Part shown: piece after piece, positions 39,201-50,462 of the stretch | Layout of the letters: every line of letters begins with the position of its first letter | How positions within the stretch are numbered: the stretch's first letter is position 1 | Origin: Zygnema cylindricum | Lineage: Eukaryota; Streptophyta; Zygnematophyceae; Zygnematales; Zygnemataceae | Reading direction: 5' to 3' | DNA length: 64,000 nucleotides | Assembly (NCBI GenBank): GCA_037447655.1 | Contig: JBBHKE010003062.1 | Location: forward strand, 62,001 to 126,000 | Made by a program: the position numbers and the translations under genes | The notes under the pieces: model-generated | Databases searched by the model: none | The model's input: the letters and a program-made list of their open reading frames with translations, nothing else | Told to the model about the DNA's origin: nothing

Positions 39201-40921
39201 CGAAAGCAGAATAATCAACTCCTGGAATCGTGATCCTTCAGGTGATGATAAAAGGGAAAAAAACCGAAAAGTCCATACCAGTTTATCCAAATGCTGATCG
39301 ACAGCAGCAGTTTCTCGTCTGATTGACTGGACAGCCTCTGCGGCTGTAATGAAAGCGCGGTAATGCTCAACGGCCACCTCTTGCATTTGCCTCCGTACAC
39401 GCTCGGCATCTGCTCTTAAAAGCTCCGGCTCCTGCATTGCAATCAATGAGGAGGTAAAACAGGTGAAGGGACAACAGGGAGTTGACTTTTTCTTGTGATT
39501 TTTAAAAGAGATGTGAGAGGGGGTGAGAATGGTTTAGAAGATGGTAAAACAGGTGAAACAGACAAAAAAATAAAGTGACTTTTTCGAAGGATCTCCATAC
39601 TTGCGGTATTTAAAGAAGATGCGAGAGGGAGTAAGGATAAAAACAGGTGAAACAGACAATAGAAAGGTGAATTTTTCCAAGGATAGTGATTAGGACTTGT
39701 GATTGTCAGAAGAGACGTGAGAGGGAGGGAGAATCGTTCAGAAACAGGTGAAACAGACAAAAAAAGGTGACATTTGCAAAGAATCTCCATACTTGTGATT
39801 GTCAAAAGAGATGTGAGAGGGAGTATGAATAGTTTAGAGGGAGGTAAAACAGGAGAGGCAGGTGAAGCAGACAAAAGAAAGACAACTTCATCCAAGGATA
39901 GTAATAGTGGCTTGTGATTGTCAAAAGCGACGTAAGATGGAGTGAAAATAATTCAAGGTGTAAAGAAGGTGAAACAGAGAATAGAATGGTCATTTTTACA
40001 AGCATCTTCATACTTGTGATCGTCAAAAGAGATGTGAGAGCGAGTGAGAGTAGGGAAACAGACAATAGAAAGGTGACTTTCTTCAGGAATAGTGATTGTA
40101 ACGTGTGATTTGTAAAAGGGGAAGTAAGAAGGAGTGAGAATAGTCCAGAAACAGGTGAAACAGACGAAGGAAAGGTGACATTTGACCAGGATCTCGAGAC
40201 CTATGATTGTGAAAGATGTGAGAGGTATAGGGAAACAGACCATAGAAAGGTGACTTTCTTCAAGGATAGTGAGTGTAACATGTGATTTGTAAAAAGACAA
40301 GTAAGAGGGAGTGAAATAGTTCAGAAGGAATGATAAGTGCAATGCTGCTCTCGTCATATGAAGCCTTGGAGAATGACCTAAACTGTGTTGCACACCAGTT
40401 TCTAGGGCTTTTGCTGTCAGACGGCGATAAAACAGTAAGTTTCATAGTACGTGAATATTTGGAGATGTGAGGAGTCATGCTGAAAAATCCTACGAGTGTC
40501 ACATAAAAAAAAACTAAAAAGCAAATACAAAAAAAAACAGGAAAAAAATGATTTATTTAAAGATCCATTATACAGCAGAAGCTGCAGATTTGCCTATGCT
40601 GGTCAACCTACTGCATGGTGACACGTGGCAAAAGAGAAATTTTCTCAATGCAAGATGTTTTTGTCAGTATGTTTTGTTTATCTACAATTACTATAAACTT
40701 GAAACCACAATGCAGCTACCAGACACTCGTTTTGATTGAAAAAAAAACAACCAGAAGCCGTTCTGTATTCTCAGTTTGCGAAAACTGACCTTGTTAAGCC
40801 TGTCCAGGCTGTATGATAAGAGCTCTGATAAATACACATCCTGCAATTCGTCTTGGGCACCCATTGTATCATGGCTGGCAGAAGATGTAAATGATTCCGA
40901 CCGAATTGCAAGGGAATCCAT
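31078..40921 (-). CDS. COG8: Conserved oligomeric Golgi complex subunit 8
   Basis: Thirteen exons, 5' to 3' on minus: 40921-40790, 39431-39279, 38939-38791, 38401-38324, 38097-38004, 37576-37502, 37337-37041, 36018-35951, 35733-35679, 34808-34667, 33758-33574, 32583-32292 and 31385-31078, giving 675 aa with phases consistent at every join. The protein follows plant COG8 block by block: [123 protein letters not shown] and [11 protein letters not shown]8 belongs to lobe B of the eight-subunit COG tether, which docks retrograde vesicles at the Golgi. The C-terminus from ~518 is a low-complexity Glu/Gly-rich then Lys/Arg-rich tail, making the protein ~100 aa longer than I expect for this family. 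The last exon border is the least certain. Confidence 0.92.
32591..32806. repeat. GA tract with a ~95-bp tandem duplication, COG8 intron 11
   Basis: On + a purine run is interrupted twice by the same phrase (GAAATAGTGGTTGGTGGGAG then TTACAAAGGTGGTGAAGAGG), so a ~95-bp unit is duplicated. Read in the COG8 transcript it is CU-rich and runs up to the exon 12 acceptor at 32584. Confidence 0.9.
33762..33835. repeat. GA tract at the COG8 exon 11 3' splice site
   Basis: It is purine-only on + and becomes the polypyrimidine tract directly before the acceptor CTCTCCACAG (exon 11 begins at 33758 on minus). Confidence 0.9.
36238..36556. repeat. GA-rich microsatellite in COG8 intron 7
   Basis: About 320 bp of (GA)n, (GGGAGA)n and G-runs on +, CU-rich in the COG8 transcript, ~220 bp upstream of exon 8 in transcript order. 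ORFs through it are repeat artefacts. Confidence 0.95.
39490..40335. repeat. Minisatellite in COG8 intron 1 (~80-120 bp unit, about nine copies)
   Basis: Units begin with CTTGTGATTGTCAAAAGAGA or variants near 39495, 39600, 39695, 39790, 39911, 40012, 40101, 40199 and 40278. Each contains GAGAGGGAGTGAGAATAG, AACAGGTGAAACAGAC and AAAGGTGACTTT. Copies differ by substitutions and internal deletions. Minus ORFs across it are artefacts of the repeat. Confidence 0.88.
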
Positions 40922-41571
40922 GTTTTAAGAAATCCAAACAAAATGTCTAACGTAATGCTGAGCTTGGATCAGTTCCAAAAACTGCTAAAACAAAAATGTT
41001 ACAGACTGGAAGACTTGTTTTCTCCCTATTTCTTTTCCTCTGCGTGATAATGTGAGCTTGCATCCAATATGGATCACATCCATGATGACATCCCTTGCAT
41101 TGTGCGGTTAACAATGCCTGTGCATTTCTCCATAGAGAGCATTTCCTAAGAGAAATAGAAGCACGATCCCGGCCATGAAACCCTAAAACTAGTTTGAATA
41201 TATATGTTCAAATTCCCTAAAACCCGGAAGAACCTGCCAAGATTCACATGTCATTCTCACGAACTGGATCAATGTCTCGTATTGTGAAGCGATGCACGGA
41301 AGATAAGATATTGTATAATAATGTGGTACAGTAGCAAATGCAGCTGGAGAAGAAGGAGAAGGACACGAGTAGAAGAATGGATCAACAAAAGGGGAAGTGG
41401 TTTCAACTTAAAAAGTAGCCACTAGCGCCAGAAATTGATAATGATACGAAGAGGTACAATAAAGTACATATTCTGTACATTTGTAATATCTATGCATCCA
41501 CTGTACCGTACTGTGTTATTTACTTATTTGGCTGTATTAAAGACCACTACATATTTTTCATGTTGTCAAAC

Positions 41572-41819
41572 TAGCGTACTAGTACAGGAAGGTACATGGA
41601 TTGCAGCGACATTCGTAACTTCTATGTACCTGCACAGTAAATTACCGTGGTTTTTGGATTTTCAAACTGATGGGTTTCTGACTTTCTGGTTTAGATAGGG
41701 AGAGAATCTACACTATTCATATAAGCATTTTATATAATTTTGTGGCGACCGAACACTCTACAGCAATGATTGAAAAAACTTAGAAGGGGAAATACTGTTG
41801 TAAAATACAGAACATTACA
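41572..41819 (+). repeat. Dispersed 248-bp repeat, copy 1
   Basis: From TAGCGTACTAGTACAGG to CAGAACATTACA it matches 50214-50462 in the same orientation with about 20 differences. It includes GGTTTTTGGATTTTCAAACT and AGGGAGAGAATCTACACTAT. It has no ORF and no clear inverted ends. Confidence 0.92.
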
Positions 41820-42379
41820 GTACAGTATGGGTATCGAACAAGCCCCCATACAAGTGTGGGACCTTCGGCGCCTCGCGGCACCTCGCGCCGACATTCGGCA
41901 CCTCTTGGGATCGGGTACGAGAAATAGGGTTTTGTGTTTTGGGCTATTTTTTAATAAAAAAAAACAAAAACAGAAAAAAATAAACCCTAAACGAGCGGTC
42001 GCGGACGTCTAGTACAGTACAGCACATTGTGTACGTTCACGTCTCGAGTGTTAAACATACTGCAATTTGTTCGCGATAGAACTACAGTACTGTACTTTAA
42101 CGATCACAAATCGCAAAACCTGTAGAAGTGTAGAATCTCGCGTCAAAAAAATCGCACTATAAAGGCGTGTCACACCTGTACACAACATAATAAACGCCCT
42201 AGTACAAAATTTGAAATATTCGACCGAGTTGGGTACAGTTTTACGGATAAATATAATATTTAATTATTTATGAACCTGGCGATGTGGTACAAATTTGTAT
42301 TACGATGGTACAGTACTGTACTGCATGGTACTGTACTGTACAGTACTGTTCGATACCCATACTGTACTGTAATGTTCTG
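41808..42379. mobile_element. Foldback element H with 33-bp perfect inverted arms
   Basis: The bases 41808-41840 and 42347-42379 are exact reverse complements (CAGAACATTACAG... to ...TATCGAACA). Just inside the right arm is a dense run of GTACAGTACTGTACT. GC-rich CGCGCCG blocks occur near 41870 and ~100 bp beyond the right arm (42410-42490). Both arms encode the shadow peptide RTLQYSMGIEQ, which is not a gene. Flanking target repeats could not be identified. Confidence 0.7.
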
Positions 42380-42544
42380 AATCTTGCAAATTTTTGGCCC
42401 AGCGGGACCTCTGAGGCTTCGGCACCCCTCGTGGAGGCGTCCACGTCACCCCCCATCGTTTTTCGAGTAACGACGCCTCGCGCCGCGAGCCGCATCGCTA
42501 ACTGCGAACGCCGCGAAACTACCGCGACAATCCGTTGAACAAAG

Positions 42545-43290
42545 GGAATCGCGGGACATTTTTCTGCCCGTTGATTTCTTTAACTTTTTAAATTCGAAAT
42601 TTTTACATATGAACACGTTTAAACACAAAAACCGATTGTTTAAACACTCTGCCTCTCCCTTTCATTTCGTGTTTTGTGTCATTATTCGTTTCCTGCCTGC
42701 CCTATCATCGTTTTCTGCCTCTCTGGTCGCGATTTGTATTTCATTCCTCGCGGCCGTTTTTTGGAAAAAAATTATAAGTTAAGTAACTCATGCTATATAC
42801 TCTTGTGAGTGTTTAAATGTAAGTGTTTTAGGTTTTGAAGGAAAAAATTACGTTTTATCTTTCCATTTGTGAAAGTCAAATCGGCAGGAAAGGGATGTAC
42901 GGCTATAGACTGTTATCTAAAAACTTTAGAAACGTGCAATAGAAGATATATACTGGAATGTGGTAACTGTAAAGCAATACCTAAAATCATAACCTATTTT
43001 TTCACAAGCTAGTCTTGTTAACACTAATTTAGAGCTGAAGGGAAATGAATTGTTACCAGTGGCAAAAATGCTTCAACTCTAATAGCGGTGAACAATTTAC
43101 TTTGTCAATGTCTACGAAATAAAATTATCTTACTTAGGTTTTTTAGGAGATATATAATAGAATAACATATATTTCCTACCCAATATTATAATAGATATAT
43201 AAAATTTAATAACATCTGATAAATTTTGTTAAAACTTTTATGTGACTCTTTAGTGACTTTTTTTTGTACTTATATGATGTTTTATAACCT
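42545..43290. other. AT-rich spacer, no gene seen
   Basis: The DNA is AT-rich with short ORFs only. GC-rich DNA at 42380-42540 ends abruptly here. Confidence 0.5.
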
Positions 43291-43616
43291 TTGTGGGACT
43301 TTCTTGGGACTTTGGGTCCAGCTTGCAAAAAATGTATAGCTGTACATTTCCAAAATGGCATAAATGTATAGTTGTACAACGTGTAGGAAATGTACAGCTA
43401 GATGGTAGTGAAAAAAAAAAAGAATTTGTGTTATTATTATTGACATCTTTGTATTTTTTTTATTATTATTTAGGTTGTTCTCACCGTGACACTCTATCTT
43501 CACAACTCTATCTTCACAATTATTTTCATATGGAAAGTGCCCATATTGCTCCCACGATCAATAAAATTCCGAATCAACACCTTCCAAAATCCGCAAATAG
43601 GGTAAGTTCAGCTCGT

Positions 43617-43897
43617 ATTAAGCACCTACGATCCCAAGGTTCTACTGACAAATGGCGAAAACATTGATATAGAAAAAACAACGAGAAAACGAAAACGAGC
43701 TGTACGTGTTGAAACTAGTGAAGGGAGAAATGGGGATGGCGACGGGCAAGGATTTCAGTTTCAAGCTGATGTTAAACGTGAGAGGAAACTCGAGCCAGTC
43801 TCCTTTTGTCCTATTACACAAGAAGCTAGGCGAGAGGCTTTCCTTATTATGAAAAAGACGATATTACCTAGTACATTAACACAATATATGCTGTAAA
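43617..43897 (+). CDS. Orphan coding-like exon, unknown
   Basis: After a CAG at 43614-43616 that could be a splice acceptor, a frame stays open for ~93 codons to TAA. It begins VLSTYDPKVLL-like and continues through a basic patch (TTRKRKRAVRVE), a Gly/Asp stretch (GDGDGQGFQFQADV) and LEPVSFCPITQEARREAFL to TQYML. Composition is protein-like, not repeat-like. There is no family I recognise and no confirmed start codon. It could be an exon of a gene or a transposon fragment. Confidence 0.3.
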
Positions 43898-44179
43898 TGA
43901 GAATTTGGAAGGTATTTCTAGCCTTTAAAAATGTTTTGTGAATATAATATTTTTATTACTACGGTAATTCTTTTTGTTATGTTTAGTGTGCATTAATTGA
44001 GTTTAGTTTTTGGTATAATTCGTGTATATTGTTACACTTATCCGTTTTTAGTAAGATTAGTGTGCATTTTACATATTTCAGATCTTAGTATTATTAGTAT
44101 GCACAATGTACATGTCTGAAGTTATCAATTTTTAGTATAATTAGTGTGTGTTATTTCAGTTTTCAGATTTTAGTATATG

Positions 44180-44500
44180 TTGTTCTACAACCACTGGAGC
44201 AGGTGGAATATCAGTAGTAGTGGAACTAGACATCATCTCACTCACAGAAGCTTATCAAGAATCGTATTAAACAACTGTTTAATATAGCTCACCAAATCTG
44301 ATACAATGAATCAAACTGCTTCAAACTATACCACAGTATAGAATATCATGAAGACTGACAACTCTCAAAATTTCAGCTCAATTGATCCAACATACACCAA
44401 GATATGCAACTCAGAAGTTTCCCAAAAACAGTCTGCAGATTACACAGTCTGGAAGTCTGGATACATAAAATGTTCTATGTCCTAAGTCTTATACTCTTCA
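44180..44500 (-). mobile_element. 5' leader and first codons of a retroelement (copy 2 of 3)
   Basis: On minus the leader landmarks TATCCAG, TTTTTGGGAAAC, CATATCTTGGTGTA and GCTGAAATTTTGAGAG lead to ATG (44231-44233) and MSSSTTTDIPPAPVVVEQH. It is homologous to 9440-9745 (+) and 47330-47620 (-). AT-rich TTTTTAGTATAATTAGTGTG phrases repeat nearby (43990-44180, 45090-45180). Confidence 0.55.
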
Positions 44501-45255
44501 CTCAGTTGTCCTACTACATAGTGCTGTACCGCCGATACAAGTGTTCTAAAATGATACATCCAAAAGAACTAAACTGCCACTAAGGTCTAAGTGCTCCTAC
44601 TTACACAAAGAACTAATCTATCAGTGTACACTCAATATGACTGAGAATCCTATACAGGTGATTTGATCAAATACTTGTCGCCTGGCTAAGTGAATCTCGT
44701 CTGTTGACTTAATTTAGATCAACCGCAATAGCGCAGTCGAATTCCTAATTATATTCAAATATCCGCAGCTTCGTAGCAGCTGCGTTATCATATACAAAAG
44801 TTAGCCGCAGCTGCGTTTGTTTTGTTGCGTAGCAACTGCGTTGTCATGTACCAAAATATCCGCAGTTGCGTTTGACACGTTGCGTTGCAGGCTGCGTTTG
44901 TCCGTACAGACCATATCAAAAATAACCGCAGCTGCGCTCGTTCAATCTGCGTCGCAGCTGCGTTGTCGGTATCATTCAAAAACCTGCAGTGTGATTCAAG
45001 TAACGATGCGTGTCCATATAGATCTATTTTTCGGCCGTCCTATAAATTTGATGAGACTTAAAAGTTTTCCAAAAACAACAGTATATTTAGGGTGTGTTAT
45101 TAAAGTTTTCAGTTTTTAGTATTATAAGGGTGCACTATCAATTTTTCAGGTTTTAGTATAATTAGCATGCATTATCACAATTTCTATTTTTTATACCATT
45201 TTCAACAAACAATATTTATTTATAGCACTATTTTTTAAAAGGTCGTTGTTGTTTT

Positions 45256-46140
45256 GTGAGTGTTTTGAATAAAATTGCCAAACTTGGGTATTTTTTGTTG
45301 TATTTAACAACTATTAAAATGTTTCCAAAAAAGGTGGGCCGATCAAGAGGAGAAGATGAGGCCTGCAGTTTTCTTGGATGTATAGAAAAAATAGAAGAGA
45401 GAAAAATTCGAAGCCATGGCCCAACATTGAATGAACCATGGTTGGACACAATTGTAATTGAACAAACGTCAAGGGCTTTTATTGTGGCGCGTGAAAACCG
45501 GTTGTATAAGCTATATGGGTTTTATAAAGACATAAAAATTACTTGAGTAAAAAACAAAGAAATTCAAAAATACAAGAGTGAAAGAGAAAGATATAGATAA
45601 AGAGGCCACTTTTTCATTTATGCCCCCTTTTCCTACTCCATCCCCTTCATTTAGGTCGTCTACCCTTCTTTGCTTCTTTCCTAGCCTTTCTTTTACGCCG
45701 CCTCTCCCTCAACTTGATGCTTTTGAGATTGATTTGGATAACTGGAATGGGTATACTGTTAAAAGTATTCATGTTAATGTAAAAGTCGAGCAAATTTTCA
45801 ATGAAGACCTTTACGGCTTGAAAGGCCGCCTTCCGATTAAATATTTATTGGATGAATTCAAAATGTGGGCATCCGGTCGAAGATGAAGATGGGCTGGATG
45901 TGCAAAAATTATTACTTGTTTTGAAAATCCGAGGAAAGCTCTTGCTTACAATTTAACAAAAGCTTTAACTTATTTCGATAATTTTAAAGCCAAACACTTT
46001 AATGGTAGTATGACAGAACTAAAGGAGTTTTTGTCTATTTCTAGCGAACCAATTTTGAAGGATGGAACTAGTTAGAAAGATTTTGAAAGAAATTTGTTAC
46101 GGTTTAAAAAGTTGGATGGGCTCCGTAGAGCTTTAGGCTA
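45256..46140 (+). pseudogene. Broken unknown ORF pair
   Basis: A first frame (45256-45546) reads KMFPKKVGRSRGEDEACSFL...WLDTIVIEQTSRAFIVARENRLYKLYGFYKD. A second (45578-45886) ends DAFEIDLDNWNGYTVKSIHV...KVEQIFNEDLYGLKGRLPIKYLLDEFKMW. A third frame after 45890 reads NPRKALAYNLTKALTYFDNFKAKHFNG and KDFERNLLRFKKLDGLRRALG with an internal stop. The pieces look like one protein broken by frameshifts. I do not recognise it. A decayed transposon or domesticated gene is possible. Confidence 0.35.
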
Positions 46141-47270
46141 ATTGGACCATTATTGTTCAAATGAATTTGTATTATCATTTTTTTAATTGAAACATTTTAA
46201 TTTGTGTATTGTTTGCATATTAATTTTATTTTCTTTATTTTTATTCATATGGTGAAACGTGTGTTAAATTTTATCTTAAATTGTTTAATACAATGGTTTT
46301 TCTTTATGTTTGTAAAAAGTAAAAAAAATAATTATAAAAACTTGTAACATAATTTAATTTGACATGATTGTCGTAACTTATGCGAAACACATTATTACAA
46401 AATGTTGCGAAAACACTGGCGTTGTCCCAAAGTCATTTGTCCCAATATTCAACAAAAGGTGTAAATGTAGTTTTTGAATAATACATTTGGTTTATCAATG
46501 TTTGCAAATGCAAAAAGTGTGATTTCATAACCTTAATAAACGTAAAATAATTCATTTGAAATTGTTCAATTAACTACCAATACTAGTCATGAAACGCCAT
46601 GTCGACTTTCACCGACGTCGAATGGCAATATGGTTTTAAGGTTTTTATAAGATATGGTTGACTAAGTTATGAAATTTCATGCAAGTAGACCATTTTATAT
46701 TCTTTGTAAGATTGAATAATAACCATCAATAGTAGTTGTAATCGCCATTGTGAATACTTAACCAAAAAATTTTTTTTTTTTCGTTTTGTAGGCTTGGCTA
46801 TGGCTTGACAAGTTTCGTCCAAATTTCAATTGCGATAACCACCCATATTTGTCAAATACACCCTTTAACTCTCAACGTAACCCATTTGGATCTATGTTCA
46901 ATAATGTTTAGAAATCATATTTGATTGTAAAAACTATTGTTGATTATTTCTATAATAACTCTTCTATAAGTACCAATATTTGTACAAAATAACATTGTTA
47001 GTAGTGGACAAAGCGCATCACCTTTGAATTCTTCAAAGTCTACACTTGGTTAACCAAGCATATACATCCAAAACGATTTAAATAAAAACTTGATACCATT
47101 TTTAAATAAAGTACCTTTGTATATGCACAAATAAAATAAAACACCTAATTTAAAGGAAGTTGATTAAATAATTATTAAACATTTTCATTTCCTATTAAAC
47201 GCAAATAATCTTTAAATCTAATTTATAATGGGCGGTGTACCGGTAAAGTAATTCACAATGTCCTGTTGTA
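46140..47270. other. AT-rich intergenic DNA, nothing recognised
   Basis: There is no ORF of note, no tRNA-like fold and no clear repeat. Confidence 0.55.
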
Positions 47271-47329
47271 CTAATTAACATATAATTTGAAGCTTTATGC
47301 TATACACACCCAAGTCATTTGAGGATGTT

Positions 47330-47620
47330 GTTCTACAACCACAGTTGCTGGTGGAGGTCCACCGGTAGTAGTGGATGTAGACATAGACTTCAACAAAAGC
47401 TACCAGAAATCCTATCAAAAAACCAACTTTGATATAACACAAAAAGTGCTCACAGTTTCCAAATATCACCAAAATCCACAATACAACAGTATCACATGTA
47501 GTCTGCCAATTCTCAAAATTGCAGCCCAATTGAACCAGTATACCATAAGATACAACACTTGGAAGTTTCCCAAAAATGTCCCTTAGAGAGTTAGATCTCA
47601 ATACTGGATACATACAATTT
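47330..47620 (-). mobile_element. 5' leader and first codons of a retroelement (copy 3 of 3)
   Basis: On minus the leader landmarks GTATCCAGTATTG, ACATTTTTGGGAAAC, GTATCTTATGGTATAC and GGGCTGCAATTTTGAGAATTG lead to ATG 47384-47382 and MSTSTTTGGPPPATVVVEQH, then PQMTW and a stop. It is the best-preserved of the three leader copies. Confidence 0.6.
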
Positions 47621-48059
47621 TGGCTAAGTCCTAACTTTATACTCACAGAGAGTATCTACTGAAAACTAACTTATCCGATGTTTACACCTGGAACAACAGT
47701 ATTGTACTACACTTACGACAAGGTACGGAATCAGTACACTATTTGTACTGTGAGTACATCTAAACCCTATTTGACTACTAAACAAAAATATACTTAGTGG
47801 AACACTATATTCTAATTCGCTAAGTAAAAACTATTGTGTTTCAGATATGCAAATAGATTCCCGTACAGTAGTGTTCAGGGTGCTTGCTCCAAACCCTGCC
47901 AACCGCTCCAACATATTGATGATGATCCTTCATTAATCCCACCGACCGTATGTTGCCGTAGGGTGCGGATTAATACAAAGACCGTCGGATGGTGAACACC
48001 GAATGGATTAGTTGATTGTGAATGATAGAATTGGATACGAAAGTTAAAGAGATGGAAAA

Positions 48060-48985
48060 GGAATAATAAGGGGAATATTAGTTCGACAAAAAATGATGAG
48101 GGACGAAAAAAGAGGAAACATTAATGATGTATTCGGAGAAAGCCATAAAGGAGGGAGAGAAATAACGAGAGATTGAGGGTGGGAGGCTAATGGATTGGGA
48201 GAACAAGCACGTGGGGGTGGGAAGGGGGGGATAAAGTGTGGAAGAGGGAGTGTGAGAAATTGAAGGGGGAGGGAGAGAGAACGGGAGGAAAAGACTGAAT
48301 GAGAGGTTGAGAGAGTGAGATAGTAAGATGGCGAGCAATAATGAGAGGAAATTGAGTGTGAGAGGATAGACGAGGGATAATGGCAGAGAGGAAAGGTAGG
48401 GGGGATGCAGATGAGGTTGGATAGGAGAGTTGATGAGGAAGATCGAGAGAGTGCGGAAGAGAAAGTGGGAGAGAGTGAGGGAGGAAGAGGTAGAGGGCAC
48501 ATTCAATTGAATAACAAGGATGAAAAAGAAAGAAGGCAGATTTAAAGGAAAGAGAAAGGATTAGGGATAGGGCAAATACTTAAGAGGGGAGTAGGGCAAA
48601 TTTAGTGGAGAGGGAGTGAGAGATAGACAGAGAGGGACACAAAACTAAGAGAGAGAGAGAGAGAGTGGGAAGAAGAGAGTGAGAAGGAAGAGTAGGGAAA
48701 AGGTATGGAAAAGAACGAGGGAGAATGATAGCGATGAGTGGGAAGAAGAAAGTGAGAGAAAAGAGTAGTGAAAAGGTATAGGAAAGAATGAGGGAGAATG
48801 ACAGTGATCGAGTGGGAAGAAGAGAGAGAGAAGAAGAATAGGGAAAGGGTATAGGATAGAATGGGGAAGATTGACAATGCGAAGAGGGAGAGGTAAAAGA
48901 ATAGGGAGGGAGAGAGAGTGAGAGAGGGAGAGGATAGGGAGGGAGAGGGAGTGAGAGAGGGATGAAAAACGGATAGAGCCGCGCA
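48060..48985. repeat. Purine-rich block with a 74-bp tandem repeat
   Basis: The + strand is mostly A and G. Within it GTGGGAAGAAGA recurs at 48665, 48738 and 48812, giving three ~74-bp units with GGGAGAATGA and AAGGTATAGG-like phrases. Ser/Leu/Pro-rich minus ORFs here are artefacts. Confidence 0.85.
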
Positions 48986-49965
48986 CTTACCCATGTTTTT
49001 TTGCGTACCTCGAAGCAACGATAATGACGCGCACTTCCATGTTGTTCCACCATGTTATTGCCAACCATAATAATGATATGTGGACAAAAAATAAGGTATG
49101 GCCTGTTGGAGGTCGCAAGACTACGTGAGGCAACATGACGACGATCCGCATCTTGCCAAAAAACAATGGCGTAGTTTTGTGAAAGTGGCTCGCTCAAATG
49201 TCACCCACCAGGTGACGAGGATGTGGATAGGAATAGTCAGAACAAAAAATCTATTTTTTGTGTTCTGTCTGCATTTGCCGTTTGTTTGTTATCTTTTCAA
49301 GTTTTCAAGGCGCCGCGTTTCTTCAATTCTAAATTTTGTAACTTAACTCTAAAACTTACACAATATAACTCTAATTTGGTGACGTTTTGTGAAATATTAC
49401 CCATTTTACCGTCAAACTTAACTCTAATAAGCGTCTCTTTCGTTTACAGGTCTGGTATTACCGTTATGTTTCCACTTGACCATGTAATAGTGTAAATATG
49501 TACTCTATTAATTTCGAAAGAACTTAAATAGAGTTAAAACGGCAACTTAATAGACTTAACTTTCTACGACTATACAACATGTGTAAGCTTGCGACAGTAC
49601 GCTTACGGTAACATACGCAGTTTTTAGCATGTGCACATGTTATCCGTTCACACTGTCACACACTAAAACGAACTTCTGAATATATGCGAACACTTATTAT
49701 GCAAACATGACTCCACTATTTTTGTGAGCGCAACTCTATATGCGACCGACATAAGTGAACCACGATTACCATACGGATTTCGGTAACGAGGTACACTGCT
49801 GTACGAAAAAGTAATTCCGTACACCACACTATTCATGAATCTAGTACGGTCATACCATTGACGCTAATTTGCTAGAACCGTAATTAACGTCAAAGATAAA
49901 TTAGATTCATTCACTGTATTTCGTGTATCAATGTCAAAATTTCGGGGTGCCGATATAGCGTAGAG

Positions 49966-50023
49966 TACGCTAATAACGATTCACGGTGTACTGTACAGTA
50001 CACCGTGAATCGTTATTCGCGTA
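49966..50023. other. Long palindrome (46 bp perfect, 58 bp with one mismatched pair)
   Basis: The bases 49972-50017 equal their own reverse complement, centred on CTGTACAG at 49994/49995. One mismatch (49971/50018) then allows five more pairs. There is no loop. The right half is also the left end of the inverted-repeat element that follows. Confidence 0.95.
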
Positions 50024-50215
50024 AAGGTTTCTTTAGAGTGTAGGAGCAATTACCGTCATTTACGCTAATTGAGAATTTGGAAATTTTCAACGAAATCGTT
50101 TATTCTAAATAGGAATTAGGGTTTATTTTAAATAGTGTGGATAATTCTATTTGAGAATTAAAAAAAAAAGGTACCTTAAATAGCGTCCATTACGCCAATA
50201 CCGATTCACGGTGTA
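49999..50215. mobile_element. Small TIR element F (217 bp)
   Basis: The left end TACACCGTGAATCG(T)TATT and the right end, inverted, match at 24 of 26 bases (49999-50024, 50190-50215). Directly left is an inverted copy of the same end, so two ends meet head to head and create the palindrome. Directly right, overlapping by TA, starts the dispersed repeat at 50214. Confidence 0.75.
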
Positions 50216-50462
50216 GCGTACTAGTACAGGAAGGTACATAGATTGCAGCGACATTCGTAGCTTCTATGTACCTGCATAGTAAATTGTTGTGGTTTTTGGA
50301 TTTTCAAACTGATGGGTTTCTGACTTTCTGGCCTTAGATAGGGAGAGAATCTACACTATTCATATAAACATTTTATATAACTTTGTAGAGACCGTACACT
50401 CTACATCAATGATTGAAAAAGCTTAGAAGAGGAAATACTGTTATAAAATACAGAACATTACA
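50214..50462 (+). repeat. Dispersed repeat, copy 2
   Basis: It matches 41572-41819 in the same orientation. After CAGAACATTACA the two copies diverge, so this sequence lacks the 33-bp-arm foldback found in copy 1. Confidence 0.92.

Noticed and set aside
39443-40393. Minus ORFs rich in Ser/Leu/His (up to 150 codons)
   Set aside because: They translate the COG8 intron 1 minisatellite; the same peptide recurs in each unit.
41770-42495. ORFs on both strands sharing RTLQYSMGIEQ
   Set aside because: The shared peptide comes from the 33-bp inverted arms read on opposite strands, not from a protein family.
48044-49197. Ser/Leu/Pro-rich minus-strand ORFs up to 205 codons
   Set aside because: They are repeat artefacts of the purine-rich + strand with no domain; composition follows the DNA repeat.
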